From Roseburia intestinalis L1-82 (lineage in GTDB: Bacteria > Bacillota > Clostridia > Lachnospirales > Lachnospiraceae), in the NCBI RefSeq assembly GCF_900537995.1, contig NZ_LR027880.1, positions 3,878,501-3,942,500 of the forward strand: 64,000 nt of DNA, read 5' to 3'. The position numbers and the translations under genes were made by a program. The notes beneath the pieces were generated by a model. It was given only the letters and a program-made list of their open reading frames with translations. It did not search any database and had not been told where the DNA came from. This document shows positions 18,248-27,145 of the stretch, piece after piece (within the stretch, counting starts at the first letter, position 1; each line of letters starts with the position of its first letter).

Positions 18248-18307
18248 ATGATATAATGAGCGCAAGTGAGTCAACATGCCTGCATGATTGACGAACGGCA
18301 AATGGCA
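18248..18307 (+). repeat. Dispersed promoter-like repeat, copy 3
   Basis: Third copy, in tandem with copy 2 and preceded by the same CATGTGC/GCACATG hairpin seen near 4262-4282. The first 50 bases are almost identical to copy 1; the last ten diverge. The extended -10 TGATATAAT lies about 150 nt before the SDR start. Confidence 0.75.
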
Positions 18308-18417
18308 TCATAAATGAGTCAAAATACTATGTATTAGAATGAACATAAAAAAATATACAAATATAGCGTAAACACAAACTGGAAATGTTCCAGTAACGGA
18401 CAAGAATGGAGATTTTT

Positions 18418-19149
18418 ATGAATAGAACCGTACTAGTTACCGGTGCCTCCCGTGGAATCGGACGCGCGATTGCATCCGCATTTGCCGCAGAGGGTGACCG
18501 GCTGATCATTACCTGTTCCAGATCAGAACAGGAACTTTTAAATTTCAAAAAAGAACTGGAAGAAACTTTTCACACGGAAGTGCTCGCCAGCGTGGGCGAT
18601 ATTTCTTCCTTTGAATATGTCGAACAATTATTTGAACAGATCACAGAACGCTTCGGTGGAGTGGATGTCCTCATCAACAATGCCGGTATTTCCTATATCG
18701 GGCTGCTGACGGATATGTCGATCGATGACTGGAACCGCATTGTCTCCACAAACCTCACATCCGTCTTTTCCACCAGCCGGCTCGCAATCCCACATATGGT
18801 GCACGAAAAGAAAGGAAAAATCATCAATATCTCTTCCGTCTGGGGCATTGCCGGTGCCTCCTGTGAAGTTGCTTATTCCGCATGCAAAGGCGGCATCAAT
18901 TCCTTTACAAAAGCACTTGCAAAAGAACTTGCACCGAGCAATATCCAGGTCAACGCGATCGCCTGTGGTGTCATTGATACGCAGATGAATGCCTGTTTTT
19001 CCGAAGAAGAACGCGCAGAACTTGCAGATGAGATCCCGGCAGGAAGATTTGGAACGCCGGAGGAGACTGCCCATCTAGCAGTACAGCTTGCCACAGGAAA
19101 TGAATACCTGACCGGGCAGATCATTACATTAGACGGCGGGTGGCTGTAA
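18418..19149 (+). CDS. SDR-family oxidoreductase, FabG-like
   Basis: The product is 243 residues from the ATG at 18418 (MNRTVLVTGASRGIGRAIA), chosen because GGAGA lies correctly upstream. The NAD(P) motif TGASRGIG is at residues 8-15, NNAG follows near 85, the catalytic Ser is in INISSVWGIAGA, and YSACK carries the catalytic Tyr and Lys. It resembles 3-oxoacyl-ACP reductase FabG, but no fatty-acid genes are near, so another ketone or sugar substrate is equally possible. Two promoter-like repeats lie upstream. It converges with glgX. Confidence 0.85.
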   Translation: MNRTVLVTGASRGIGRAIASAFAAEGDRLIITCSRSEQELLNFKKELEETFHTEVLASVGDISSFEYVEQLFEQITERFGGVDVLINNAGISYIGLLTDMSIDDWNRIVSTNLTSVFSTSRLAIPHMVHEKKGKIINISSVWGIAGASCEVAYSACKGGINSFTKALAKELAPSNIQVNAIACGVIDTQMNACFSEEERAELADEIPAGRFGTPEETAHLAVQLATGNEYLTGQIITLDGGWL

Positions 19150-19173
19150 CCCGCCGCATTTTTATGTCCCACA

Positions 19174-21288
19174 CTATTCTGCCACTAAAATAACCACACT
19201 TCTCGGCGGAACTTTCAATGTTTTTTTATAATAAAACTCGGTCTGTGCCTCCACATCTTTTCCATCCTCATACTCTATGTTTGTATTGACACAGATCTTC
19301 CACTGCAGATTGTTCGGCAGTTCCGGAAGCTGCATCACAAGTGTTTCCCAGTATGCATTCATTCCATAGAAAATGATATCATCCCTGGTATCCGCGTCAT
19401 CCCTGCCGGCATACATGATACCGATCAGTTTACTGGTATAATCCGTACCCCCATTCCACGGGAAACCATTGTGGATACTGATCTCCGGTAGGCCGCAGAG
19501 CGCTTTTTTCGTGGAGCGGCGCAAAATCGGATATTTTTCGCGAAATGCGATCATATACCGGAAGAAATCATGGATCTCCTGATATTTCTCCAGTCTGGTC
19601 CAGTCAAGCCAGGAAATGATATTATCCTGGCAGTAGGCATTATTATTGCCAAACTGTGTATTACAAAATTCATCTCCCGCATAAAACATGGCAGGTCCCC
19701 TGCTGCACATTAAGGTTGCACATGCATTTTTTACCATTCTAAGACGCAGTCCTTCGATCTGCGGATCATCTGTCTCTCCCTCTGCTCCACAGTTCCAGCT
19801 GTTTCCGTTGTTATCACCATCCGAATTATTCCAGCCGTTTTTCTCATTGTGCTTCGTATTATAGGCATACAGATCATACAATGTAAATCCATCATGACAG
19901 GTGACAAAATTAACGGATGCACTGTCTCCGCGGTGCTCCGGATAAAGATCTTTTGAACCGGTGATACGCGTGATTGCTGTTCCTGCCATACCATCCGTAC
20001 CTTTTAAAAACTGACGGATATCATCACGGTATCTTCCATTCCATTCTGACCATCGGTTCCATGACGGAAAACTTCCAACCTGATAGAGACCACCCGCATC
20101 CCATGCCTCCGCGATCAGTTTGACCTTTCCAAGAATGGCATCACATGCAATCGCCTGAAGCAATGGCGGATCTGCCATCGGTGTCCCTTTTTCATCGCGG
20201 GTTAAAATGGATGCCAGATCAAACCGGAAACCATCGACACGATACTCCGTTACCCAGTATCGCAGACAGTCAATGATAAAACGTCTTACTGCCGGATGAT
20301 TACAGTTCATGACATTGCCACAGCCACTGAAATTATAATAGTATCCATCCGGTGTCAGGATATAATAAATATCATTATCAATTCCCTTAAAAGAAAAACA
20401 TGGACCATGTTCATTTCCCTCTGCCGTGTGGTTAAATACAACATCCAGGATAACTTCGATTCCATTTTCCTTTAGCTCGTAGATCAGTTCTTTTAACTCA
20501 TCGCCCTCGTGGTTATGTTCCACCACCGAGGTATAACTGGTATTGGGCGCAAAAAAACAGACTGTATTATAGCCCCAGTAATTATACAGGCGCTCTCCGT
20601 CTACCACTCTGGTGCTTTCCATCTCATCAAACTCAAAAATCGGCATCAGCTCGACTGCATTCACTCCCAGATCCTTCAAATACGGGATCTTCTGGCGCAG
20701 TCCCTCATAAGTGCCTTCTGCCCCCGGTGTAACACCCGATGATGCATCTTTTGTAAATCCCCTCACATGCATCTCATAAATAACAAGATCCTCAAACGGA
20801 TGCTCCGTCGGACGGATATCTCCCCAGTCAAAGTTGTTTTCCACAACCCTTGCGTGATAAATAAAATCCGCTCCGCCTTCCGGGCGTTCTCCCCAGTTAC
20901 GCTGTCCCGTTACTGCCCTCGCATACGGATCAAGCAAAACATTTTCTTTCTTAAATAATAACCCCTTTTTCTCATCATAAGGGCCGTCCAACTGAAATGC
21001 ATATTCAAACTCTTCGATTTTCAATCCAAAAACGAACATGGAATATGTGTTTCCAATATGATAAGCCTCCGGATATTTTAGGGTCACATACGGCTCTTTT
21101 TCCTGCGGCCGGAACAACAGAAGATAACATGCCGTCGCACCAAAGGAATGGATCGTAAAGCTGACACCTCTTGTGGTTGCTGTCGCACCATCTCTGTTAT
21201 AAAAACCCGGACGTACCTGATATCCATTGATCTCATCCAATGGCTGCAGCCCAACGCCGCGTTCCTGTTTATGTCTGCCTGTACTCAT
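19174..21288 (-). CDS. glgX: Glycogen debranching enzyme, isoamylase type
   Basis: The product is 704 residues, full length for GlgX. An N-terminal CBM48-like domain (residues 1-150) precedes a GH13 barrel with DVVFNHTAEGNEHGP, VDGFRFDLASIL (nucleophile Asp), KLIAEAWDAGG (acid/base Glu) and FVTCHDGFTLYDL (transition-state His-Asp). It hydrolyses alpha-1,6 branches of phosphorylase-trimmed glycogen or similar polymers in the cytoplasm. Its ATG overlaps the aldolase stop by four bases (ATGA), so the two are translated from one message. Confidence 0.94.
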   Translation of the reverse strand: MSTGRHKQERGVGLQPLDEINGYQVRPGFYNRDGATATTRGVSFTIHSFGATACYLLLFRPQEKEPYVTLKYPEAYHIGNTYSMFVFGLKIEEFEYAFQLDGPYDEKKGLLFKKENVLLDPYARAVTGQRNWGERPEGGADFIYHARVVENNFDWGDIRPTEHPFEDLVIYEMHVRGFTKDASSGVTPGAEGTYEGLRQKIPYLKDLGVNAVELMPIFEFDEMESTRVVDGERLYNYWGYNTVCFFAPNTSYTSVVEHNHEGDELKELIYELKENGIEVILDVVFNHTAEGNEHGPCFSFKGIDNDIYYILTPDGYYYNFSGCGNVMNCNHPAVRRFIIDCLRYWVTEYRVDGFRFDLASILTRDEKGTPMADPPLLQAIACDAILGKVKLIAEAWDAGGLYQVGSFPSWNRWSEWNGRYRDDIRQFLKGTDGMAGTAITRITGSKDLYPEHRGDSASVNFVTCHDGFTLYDLYAYNTKHNEKNGWNNSDGDNNGNSWNCGAEGETDDPQIEGLRLRMVKNACATLMCSRGPAMFYAGDEFCNTQFGNNNAYCQDNIISWLDWTRLEKYQEIHDFFRYMIAFREKYPILRRSTKKALCGLPEISIHNGFPWNGGTDYTSKLIGIMYAGRDDADTRDDIIFYGMNAYWETLVMQLPELPNNLQWKICVNTNIEYEDGKDVEAQTEFYYKKTLKVPPRSVVILVAE

Positions 21289-22013
21289 CTGCGATCCTCC
21301 TTTTTTTGCGGAGCAAAATGCGACTCACCACTATATTTCTTATACCCCGGATGTTTTCCACTCATTTTATAATAATTGTTTCTAAGATCCACAAGCCGGT
21401 CGATATTTTCCCGGTCAATTTCTTTTGCACCTCCGAGCAGATGTGCCGTCAGTGTTATTTTTGCAAACTGCTCTAACGTTTCCATCCGGTAATATGCCGT
21501 ATAAACATCGGCTCCAACTGTTACCGCTCCATGATTTTTTAACAGGATCGCATCATGTTCCTGCAGATACGGGGTAATGGCATCCGGCACCTCATCTGTG
21601 GAAGGTGTTGCATAAGGCGCAATCGGCACTGAACCAAGTGCGAGCACAGTCTCGATCATGGAATACTCATCGAGCGGAATGTCTGCCACGGCAAATCCCG
21701 TTGCAACCGGAGGATGTGCATGTAATACCGCCCCGACATCTTCGCGTTCTTCATAACATCTGAAATGCATCCGCATTTCGGACGACGGGCGGTACCCGTC
21801 CACAGTTTCGATCATCTCTCCTGCTTTATTTATATGCACGATCATTTCCGGTGTTACCATACTTTTTGACACGCCGGTCGGCGTTGCTAAAAATGTGCCA
21901 TCGGAAAGTTTTACCGACACATTTCCGTCATTCGACGCAACCCATCCAAGCTGCCACATCTTATGGCACACATCACAGATCTGTGCTCTGATTTCTTTAT
22001 AACTGAGTTCCAT
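21285..22013 (-). CDS. Class II aldolase/adducin-family protein, FucA/AraD-like
   Basis: The product is 242 residues. SNDGNVSVKL and GVSKSMVTPEMIV bind substrate phosphate, PSSEMRMHF holds the catalytic Glu, HAHPPVATGFA carries two zinc-binding His, and LLKNHGAVTVG includes the third. This is the L-fuculose-phosphate aldolase / L-ribulose-5-phosphate 4-epimerase family. L-fuculose-1-phosphate aldolase is my best guess, since the epimerase usually has different loops. No fucose or arabinose genes are adjacent. It overlaps glgX by four bases. Confidence 0.82.
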   Translation of the reverse strand: MELSYKEIRAQICDVCHKMWQLGWVASNDGNVSVKLSDGTFLATPTGVSKSMVTPEMIVHINKAGEMIETVDGYRPSSEMRMHFRCYEEREDVGAVLHAHPPVATGFAVADIPLDEYSMIETVLALGSVPIAPYATPSTDEVPDAITPYLQEHDAILLKNHGAVTVGADVYTAYYRMETLEQFAKITLTAHLLGGAKEIDRENIDRLVDLRNNYYKMSGKHPGYKKYSGESHFAPQKKEDRR

Positions 22014-22076
22014 AATCTCCTCCCACCGTACTTTTTTCCTATTTTACTTTCCATTATAATCATCCTCTTTCCTAAT

Positions 22077-22104
22077 TTCAACCAGGCAATATCTGTGTTA
22101 TACT
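22077..22104 (+). promoter_or_regulatory. Possible pectinesterase promoter
   Basis: TTCAAC (22077-22082), 16-nt spacer, TATACT (22099-22104). It is the best match upstream of the pectinesterase gene, about 35 nt before its ATG region. Confidence 0.4.
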
Positions 22105-22144
22105 ATCCTCAGAAAATATTAAGAAACAAAGAAAGGCTTTTCCC

Positions 22145-23251
22145 ATGCAAAAAATACTTCATGTTTCCGACAACCCGGAACATTTTTCCTCCATCGGCTC
22201 TGCCCTTGCACAAATTCCCGCTAATAACACAACACCTGTTATCATTGAAATTGCACCGGGCATTTACCATGAAAAACTAACCATAAATAAACCATATATC
22301 ACACTTCGCGGAATGGGCGAAAGCAGTGCTCACACCGTCATCAGCTATGATGATTATGCCCTGGATCTGATGGAAGATGGCAGTAAGCGCGGTACATTCC
22401 GCACTTATACCCTCTTTATCGATACACATGATGTAACGCTCCAGCATCTCACCATCGAAAATGCCTCCGGGGATTCCGCAACACACGGACAGGCGATCGC
22501 TCTCTATGCCGACGGGGACCGTCTTATGATCGATTCCTGCCGCCTTCTCGGCCATCAGGACACACTTTTTACCGGGCCGCTTCCCGAAAAAGAACGACAG
22601 CCTGGCGGTTTCATCGGTCCAAAACAGTTTGCCCCGCGTATCAATGGCAGACAATATTATAAAAACTGCTATATCTGCGGCGATATTGATTTTATTTTTG
22701 GAAGCGCCACCGCATATTTTGAACACTGTACCTTAGAATCCCTGCTGCGCACAAAAGCATCTGCACAGTCCGATTTAGTTTCCACTACATCCACCCTGCA
22801 TGATTCCGGTTCTGATACATCTGCACTGTGTCATTCCAATTCAGATATGGTTCAGAAAAATTATACACTCCCTCCTATCCAGGGTTATGTAACTGCCGCC
22901 TCCACACCGGAAGGCCAGGAATACGGCTACATTTTTTCCGACTGCCGGTTCATCTCCAAAGACTGTCCTGCCGGTTCCGTCTATCTTGGCAGGCCATGGC
23001 GCGACTATGCAAAAACGATCCTGATTTCCTGCGAACTTGGTGCGCATATCCATCCCGCCGGTTTTCATGACTGGAACCGCGAAAATACACATGACACAGT
23101 ATATTATGCCGAATACGCAAGTTTCCCTGCCACCTCTGACTACCGTCCGCTTTCTGACCAGGCTGATTTTGTTCAAAATCTGAATGAACAACAAGCCGGA
23201 TATTTTGCAAAAGAACTGGTTCTCGGTGACTGGGCACCTGATAAACTGTAA
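22145..23251 (+). CDS. Pectinesterase
   Basis: The product is 368 residues with a right-handed beta-helix pattern. Family signatures are GQAIALYADGDRLMI, GHQDTLF (first catalytic Asp), CYICGDIDFIFGSATAYFEHC (second Asp) and YLGRPWRDYAKT (Arg and Trp of the active site). It removes methyl esters from pectin. No signal peptide is visible, so it probably acts in the cytoplasm on imported oligogalacturonides. A Ser/Thr-rich loop of about 40 residues lies after FEHCTLESLLRTK. It stands alone, with an AAAGAAAGG site. Confidence 0.92.
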   Translation: MQKILHVSDNPEHFSSIGSALAQIPANNTTPVIIEIAPGIYHEKLTINKPYITLRGMGESSAHTVISYDDYALDLMEDGSKRGTFRTYTLFIDTHDVTLQHLTIENASGDSATHGQAIALYADGDRLMIDSCRLLGHQDTLFTGPLPEKERQPGGFIGPKQFAPRINGRQYYKNCYICGDIDFIFGSATAYFEHCTLESLLRTKASAQSDLVSTTSTLHDSGSDTSALCHSNSDMVQKNYTLPPIQGYVTAASTPEGQEYGYIFSDCRFISKDCPAGSVYLGRPWRDYAKTILISCELGAHIHPAGFHDWNRENTHDTVYYAEYASFPATSDYRPLSDQADFVQNLNEQQAGYFAKELVLGDWAPDKL

Positions 23252-23355
23252 TTTTTAGCAGATATTTTTTAATCTGGGTTTGTATATTCATGAGAATAAT
23301 GATAGAATAATATACATTAGGAATATGAGAAATCCAAACAAAGGGGGCATATAAG

Positions 23356-23508
23356 ATGGACGAGAAAATTTATAAGACAATGGGTTCTGCCGGAGCTTCC
23401 ACACTGGCAGTTGGTATCTGTGTCCTTGCAGGTGGAATCACCGCCGGGATTCTTCTGATCGTAAATGGAGCCAGACTGTTAAAGAATAGATCCAAAATTA
23501 TGTTTTAA
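23356..23508 (+). CDS. Small single-pass membrane protein, 50 residues
   Basis: A short gene with a strong GGGGG ribosome binding site starts at ATG 23356 and encodes 50 residues, beginning MDEKIYKTMGSAGASTLAVG. A glycine/alanine/isoleucine-rich hydrophobic segment (about residues 12-36) forms one membrane helix, and a basic tail (RLLKNRSK) follows. No function is known. A long hairpin terminator follows within 80 nt, so it is probably its own transcript. Confidence 0.65.
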   Translation: MDEKIYKTMGSAGASTLAVGICVLAGGITAGILLIVNGARLLKNRSKIMF

Positions 23509-23582
23509 CCAAATGTTTCCGCGAAGCTGTTGCTTTTAAATATAGAATACACGCTCCGCGAACATTTTATTATCATGTACTG

Positions 23583-23645
23583 AAAAGCGCATATACAGTA
23601 AAATCATCTTTCCGACGATCTGTTTTTACTGTACATGCGCTTTTT
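23583..23645. terminator. Bidirectional terminator hairpin
   Basis: Long stem AAAAGCGCATATACAGTAAAA pairing with TTTTACTGTACATGCGCTTTT, with one or two mismatches and a 20-nt loop. It lies between the small membrane protein gene and the convergent CPBP gene. Confidence 0.85.
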
Positions 23646-23687
23646 CATATGACACCATCTGCTTTTTACAGGAAATTTTTACTCAAA

Positions 23688-24749
23688 TTACTCCTCTTCC
23701 TGAACTTCTTTCTTTTTAAATACATCTGCAAGCAGGAAAAATCCAAAGCACAATCCATTTAACACCAGTGCAACCGGAAGATCCTTCCAGCTTACCGTCT
23801 GATTTTCCAGAACATCTGCAGAAAACGTTCCTGAGATGATCGGTATCAGGTTGTTATTCAGATAGTGCAGACAGACCGGCACCCAGATATTCTGCGTTTT
23901 CATATAGGCATATGCAAAAAAGATTCCAAGTGAAATACATGTGATCTGCTGCGCAAAAATCATCTGGATTCCTGATGTCTGTGTATAATAAAACAGATCA
24001 TCCGGGATATGCCATAATCCCCATACAACGCCAAGTATGATCACACCTGCACGAAGTCCGAACCGTTTCTGCAAAACCGGCTGCAGGTAATATCTCCAGC
24101 CATATTCTTCTCCAAAAAATGCAATAAACACGAAGAAATAATTGATCGGAAGTGCAGCAATATTCAGCCACATCATTGGATTTTTAAACATTGCTGCCCA
24201 TTCTTTTACATACTGCATCCCACTGCCGTCAGACACACCCTGTACCGCTACAGACACTACAGTTCTTACTATATAAATGCCCACAAACGCAAGTACAATG
24301 AGCACAGCACTTTTCCAGTTTTGTCTGGTCAGTCCTGCTGCCGCACGCTTTTCATTTCCCGCTACTGCAAGAAAAACAAGTGCCACGATACTCCCGATAA
24401 TAAGTATATACTGGGAAATCAGATTATAAACGGACATCGTCATCCCTGCAATGTTCAAATCATTTACCGGCAGAAATACGGATAAAAGTGCCAATACGAT
24501 CAGGACACCCGTCGTTGCCAGAACCGTAATAAAAAAACCTGCTGGCAGGATTTTCTCTCCTTTGTGTGCCAGAAAAAGTCCAATGATCACACCGGCTGCC
24601 GGATACATCATCTGCGCTGTTGGAAATACCGTAAGGTCATAACCCTTTGTACTGCCATACCACATCAGAATTCCCATCAGATAGGTCAGACCGTAAGCCA
24701 TCAGCACATAAATAATCAGTCTTGTTTTTGCCATTTCTTTTTGTTCCAT
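23688..24749 (-). CDS. CPBP-family intramembrane metalloprotease
   Basis: The product is 353 residues from the ATG at 24749, seven bases after GGAGGAG; a TTG six bases earlier is too close to that site. Eight or more membrane helices are predicted. The CPBP (Abi, CAAX-like) motifs are FFGEEYGWRYYL, with the Glu pair and Arg, and VWGLWHIPDDLF, with the zinc-binding His. Family members process prenylated or bacteriocin-related peptides or give self-immunity. No bacteriocin genes are next to it. The substrate is unknown. Confidence 0.88.
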   Translation of the reverse strand: MEQKEMAKTRLIIYVLMAYGLTYLMGILMWYGSTKGYDLTVFPTAQMMYPAAGVIIGLFLAHKGEKILPAGFFITVLATTGVLIVLALLSVFLPVNDLNIAGMTMSVYNLISQYILIIGSIVALVFLAVAGNEKRAAAGLTRQNWKSAVLIVLAFVGIYIVRTVVSVAVQGVSDGSGMQYVKEWAAMFKNPMMWLNIAALPINYFFVFIAFFGEEYGWRYYLQPVLQKRFGLRAGVIILGVVWGLWHIPDDLFYYTQTSGIQMIFAQQITCISLGIFFAYAYMKTQNIWVPVCLHYLNNNLIPIISGTFSADVLENQTVSWKDLPVALVLNGLCFGFFLLADVFKKKEVQEEE

Positions 24750-24791
24750 TTTCAAACTCCTCCCCTTACAATCATGAATGATACATGTTTA

Positions 24792-25643
24792 TTAGTCCAA
24801 TTCGATCGAATCCGATATATAATAATGAAACTTATTTTTTCTGCAATACTGTTTAATTCGTCTGATCAGTTTTTTATCTTTCGTGTATTCTAAAAGATAG
24901 ACTTCCATTCCATCTTTTTTGCATTTTTGAACATAATCGGAAAAGTATTTGCGCACATCTTCTGGCTGTTTTCCAAACGTACCCGTTTCAAACTGAATAC
25001 TGCTCCACACAGATTCCTGATTGACAGCAGTCATGATATTCTTCGCCGATCCGTATGTTTTTCTGTACTTTGTCACAAAAACATCTCCGCCATTGATCAT
25101 GACATCTTTTCCAAGACGTTTGATATTTTTCAGTATTTTGGCCAGTCCTTTAAAATTTTTCTTTGTCTTTGCATAATCGTAGACATCGCAGTTATCAATA
25201 AAGAAACCATCCACCCCTTTTTTCAGCAGCTTCTTCGACAGTTTTCCCATAAACTTCTGCCAGTCCTTATTCGAAACATCTACCCACTTTTCTTCTTCCC
25301 AGTTTTCATAAGTTCCGATCGTAAGGTATTCATATTTCTTATAATAATCGCGAAAATTCTCGATGGAGCCGACATTTAAGTAGGTATATACTTTTACGCC
25401 TTTTTTGTGCAGGGTACGGATATCTTTTGCAGAAAAATACTGTGCATCAATGACCACCAGCCTATATCCGTATAACTTTTTTATCTGAGACGAATCAATG
25501 CTTAAAAATACGCCATAATCCTTTTTCTCTTTTTGGTTCTTTGCGTCTATCGCACATGGTCCTGCCAGTATGCCAAGAAATAAACTGAACATCCATGTTA
25601 AAATCATAATCTTTTTCCATAAATATTTCGATTTTTTACTCAT
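24792..25643 (-). CDS. GH114-like (TM1410) exported glycosidase-family protein
   Basis: The product is 283 residues from the ATG at 25643, which has an AGGA site. A signal peptide (MSKKSKYLWKKIMILTWMFSL, then a hydrophobic run ending near ILAGPCAIDA) sends it across the membrane. The rest is a TIM barrel with LVVIDAQYFSAKDI, VKVYTYLNVGSIE, KGVDGFFIDNCDVYDY and VMINGGD, as in endo-alpha-1,4-polygalactosaminidase-type GH114 proteins. It may cut galactosamine-containing polymers, but activity is untested. Its start overlaps the EamA gene end by eight bases. Confidence 0.8.
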   Translation of the reverse strand: MSKKSKYLWKKIMILTWMFSLFLGILAGPCAIDAKNQKEKKDYGVFLSIDSSQIKKLYGYRLVVIDAQYFSAKDIRTLHKKGVKVYTYLNVGSIENFRDYYKKYEYLTIGTYENWEEEKWVDVSNKDWQKFMGKLSKKLLKKGVDGFFIDNCDVYDYAKTKKNFKGLAKILKNIKRLGKDVMINGGDVFVTKYRKTYGSAKNIMTAVNQESVWSSIQFETGTFGKQPEDVRKYFSDYVQKCKKDGMEVYLLEYTKDKKLIRRIKQYCRKNKFHYYISDSIELD

Positions 25644-26601
25644 TCCTGTTCTCCCCATGACTTTCACCTGCAAATTTTGCTTTTCGCTGTACCGGCAGCT
25701 GCGCTAAAATGATCGCCGAAAAAATCAGACAACATCCCAGTATCTCCTTTGTACTCAGCTTCTGCCCAAGAATCAGCCAGCCAAATACCGCCGAAAATAC
25801 GGCTTCCAAACTCATGATTAAAGAAGCCACTGTAGGATTGAGTCCATTCTGTCCAATGATCTGTAACGTATATCCCACACCACATGACATAATTCCCGCA
25901 TACAAAATCGGAACCCACGCTGACCATGATAAAAAGGCTGACGCCCACGCTTCGATACCCGAAATTGAATGCTGCATATCAACTGTAAACATCGGAATCG
26001 CAGTCAGCAAACCGGTTACCAGAAACTGTATCATGGAAAGACGTACCCCATCAACCTTCGGTGAAAAATAATCGACAAATAAAATCTGTATGGAAAAACC
26101 GAGTGCACAGCAAAGAAGCAGCAGATCCGCCGGCTGAAATCCATTCTTATCCTGCATACACAGAAAATACAGTCCAACCAGTGCCAGAGCAACTGCAAAC
26201 CAGATATTTATCCCACATTTTTTATGTAAAAATAATCCGAGAATCGGCACCAGTAATATATACACCGCTGTCAGGAAACCTGCTTTTCCCGCACTTGCCC
26301 CCATCAAAATTCCAACCTGCTGTAAGTTTGTAGAAATACAAAGTGCTACACCACAACAGATTCCGCCTTTTATCAGCAGTTTATAATCTTCTTTCGTCTG
26401 TGGTTTTCTTGGCGACAGATCTTTTTTATCTAAAAATTTCATGACAGGTATCAATACCAGTGCCCCGATAATACACCGGACACAATTAAACGAATATGCT
26501 CCGATTGTCTGTCCACCAACTGTCTGAGCCACAAATGCAGCCCCCCAGACGGCTGCCGTTACCAATAACAGGATACTGTTTCTTGTTGTTTTATTGTTCA
26601 T
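25636..26601 (-). CDS. EamA/DMT-family transporter
   Basis: The product is 321 residues with ten predicted membrane helices in two EamA repeats; LLLVTAAVWGAAFVAQTVG opens the first and MSLEAVFSAVFGWLILG closes the second. These proteins export or import metabolites such as amino acids, nucleosides or sugars; the substrate cannot be told here. It is the first gene of a two-gene operon with the GH114-like gene. Before the mobile elements arrived, it was the neighbour directly downstream of tuf. Confidence 0.88.
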   Translation of the reverse strand: MNNKTTRNSILLLVTAAVWGAAFVAQTVGGQTIGAYSFNCVRCIIGALVLIPVMKFLDKKDLSPRKPQTKEDYKLLIKGGICCGVALCISTNLQQVGILMGASAGKAGFLTAVYILLVPILGLFLHKKCGINIWFAVALALVGLYFLCMQDKNGFQPADLLLLCCALGFSIQILFVDYFSPKVDGVRLSMIQFLVTGLLTAIPMFTVDMQHSISGIEAWASAFLSWSAWVPILYAGIMSCGVGYTLQIIGQNGLNPTVASLIMSLEAVFSAVFGWLILGQKLSTKEILGCCLIFSAIILAQLPVQRKAKFAGESHGENRNE

Positions 26602-26731
26602 CTTCTGCCTCTTTCTAAATCAATCATATTACTGTAAGTCCTGCCTATTACCTCTTTATTTCCTGCAGGCTCATTAGATAATAGTTTACCATTCTTTTGG
26701 AATAAATGCATCAGCAAAAACTGTTTTAGAT

Positions 26732-26769
26732 AAAAAAAACCGCAACCCCTGATTGCTCAAGGATTGCGG
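26732..26769 (-). terminator. Native tuf terminator, now separated from tuf
   Basis: On the minus strand CCGCAATCC pairs with GGGGTTGCGG, followed by eight T. It lies about 30 nt beyond the stop codon of the tuf-tail copy at 26803-26858. This is what would be expected downstream of tuf before integration. tuf itself is now 21 kb away. Confidence 0.8.
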
Positions 26770-26802
26770 AATACAATCTGCAATATATAATTTAAAATTA
26801 TA

Positions 26803-26858
26803 AATTACTCGATAACTGTAGCAACACGTCCAGATCCTACTGTACGTCCACCCTCACG
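26803..26858 (-). repeat. Attachment site copy A (tuf 3' end)
   Basis: 56 bp identical to the end of tuf: on the minus strand, codons for [17 protein letters not shown], the stop and two further bases. It marks the far end of the mobile block, where element DNA meets the original downstream chromosome. Identical copies are at 40876-40931 and 47800-47855. Confidence 0.95.
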
Positions 26859-26960
26859 TTATTTGAATACCGTATTTCTGCATATTTTCTATGCTTTTGG
26901 GTGGCAAAATCCGCATAAAACTGCTGTTTTTACACAGTGTATTTTTATTTGCTTAAGTTC

Positions 26961-26980
26961 TTGGCACCGTTTTGGCACCG
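26961..26980 (+). repeat. Putative integrase arm sites, E1 left end
   Basis: Two copies of TTGGCACCG spaced 11 bp apart, starting 103 bp from the end of att core A. The same pair occurs at 47697-47716, also ending 103 bp out from its core, and a related inverted pair occurs at 41034. Regular spacing from the cores suggests arm-type recombinase sites. Confidence 0.5.
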
Positions 26981-27090
26981 TAGGTACTTCATCTTCCTTT
27001 ACTACTATAAACTGGAATTTATATAATTATCTCTCTAACTTTCCCCATTTTATAGGCTTTCCCGCCTGTCCATTAGTGAAATGATATGTA

Positions 27091-27140
27091 GTTTCCCTTA
27101 TTTTTACCCTTATGAGATAATCACAAGGGAAATAAGGGAA
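27091..27140. repeat. AAGGGAA repeat cluster, left
   Basis: Direct and inverted copies of AAGGGAA/TTCCCTT, including CACAAGGGAAATAAGGGAA, can also fold into a hairpin followed by seven T on the plus strand. A similar cluster at 38425-38501 contains CACAAGGGAAAGAGTAAGGGAA. They may be arm sites of the integrase encoded right beside them, or a terminator. Confidence 0.45.
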
Positions 27141-27145
27141 TTTTT

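Noticed and set aside
27091..27140. AAGGGAA hairpin as a simple integrase terminator
   Set aside because: The T-run is on the plus strand, opposite to integrase transcription, and the same words recur at 38425-38501. Arm sites or another role fit better, although a plus-strand terminator remains possible.
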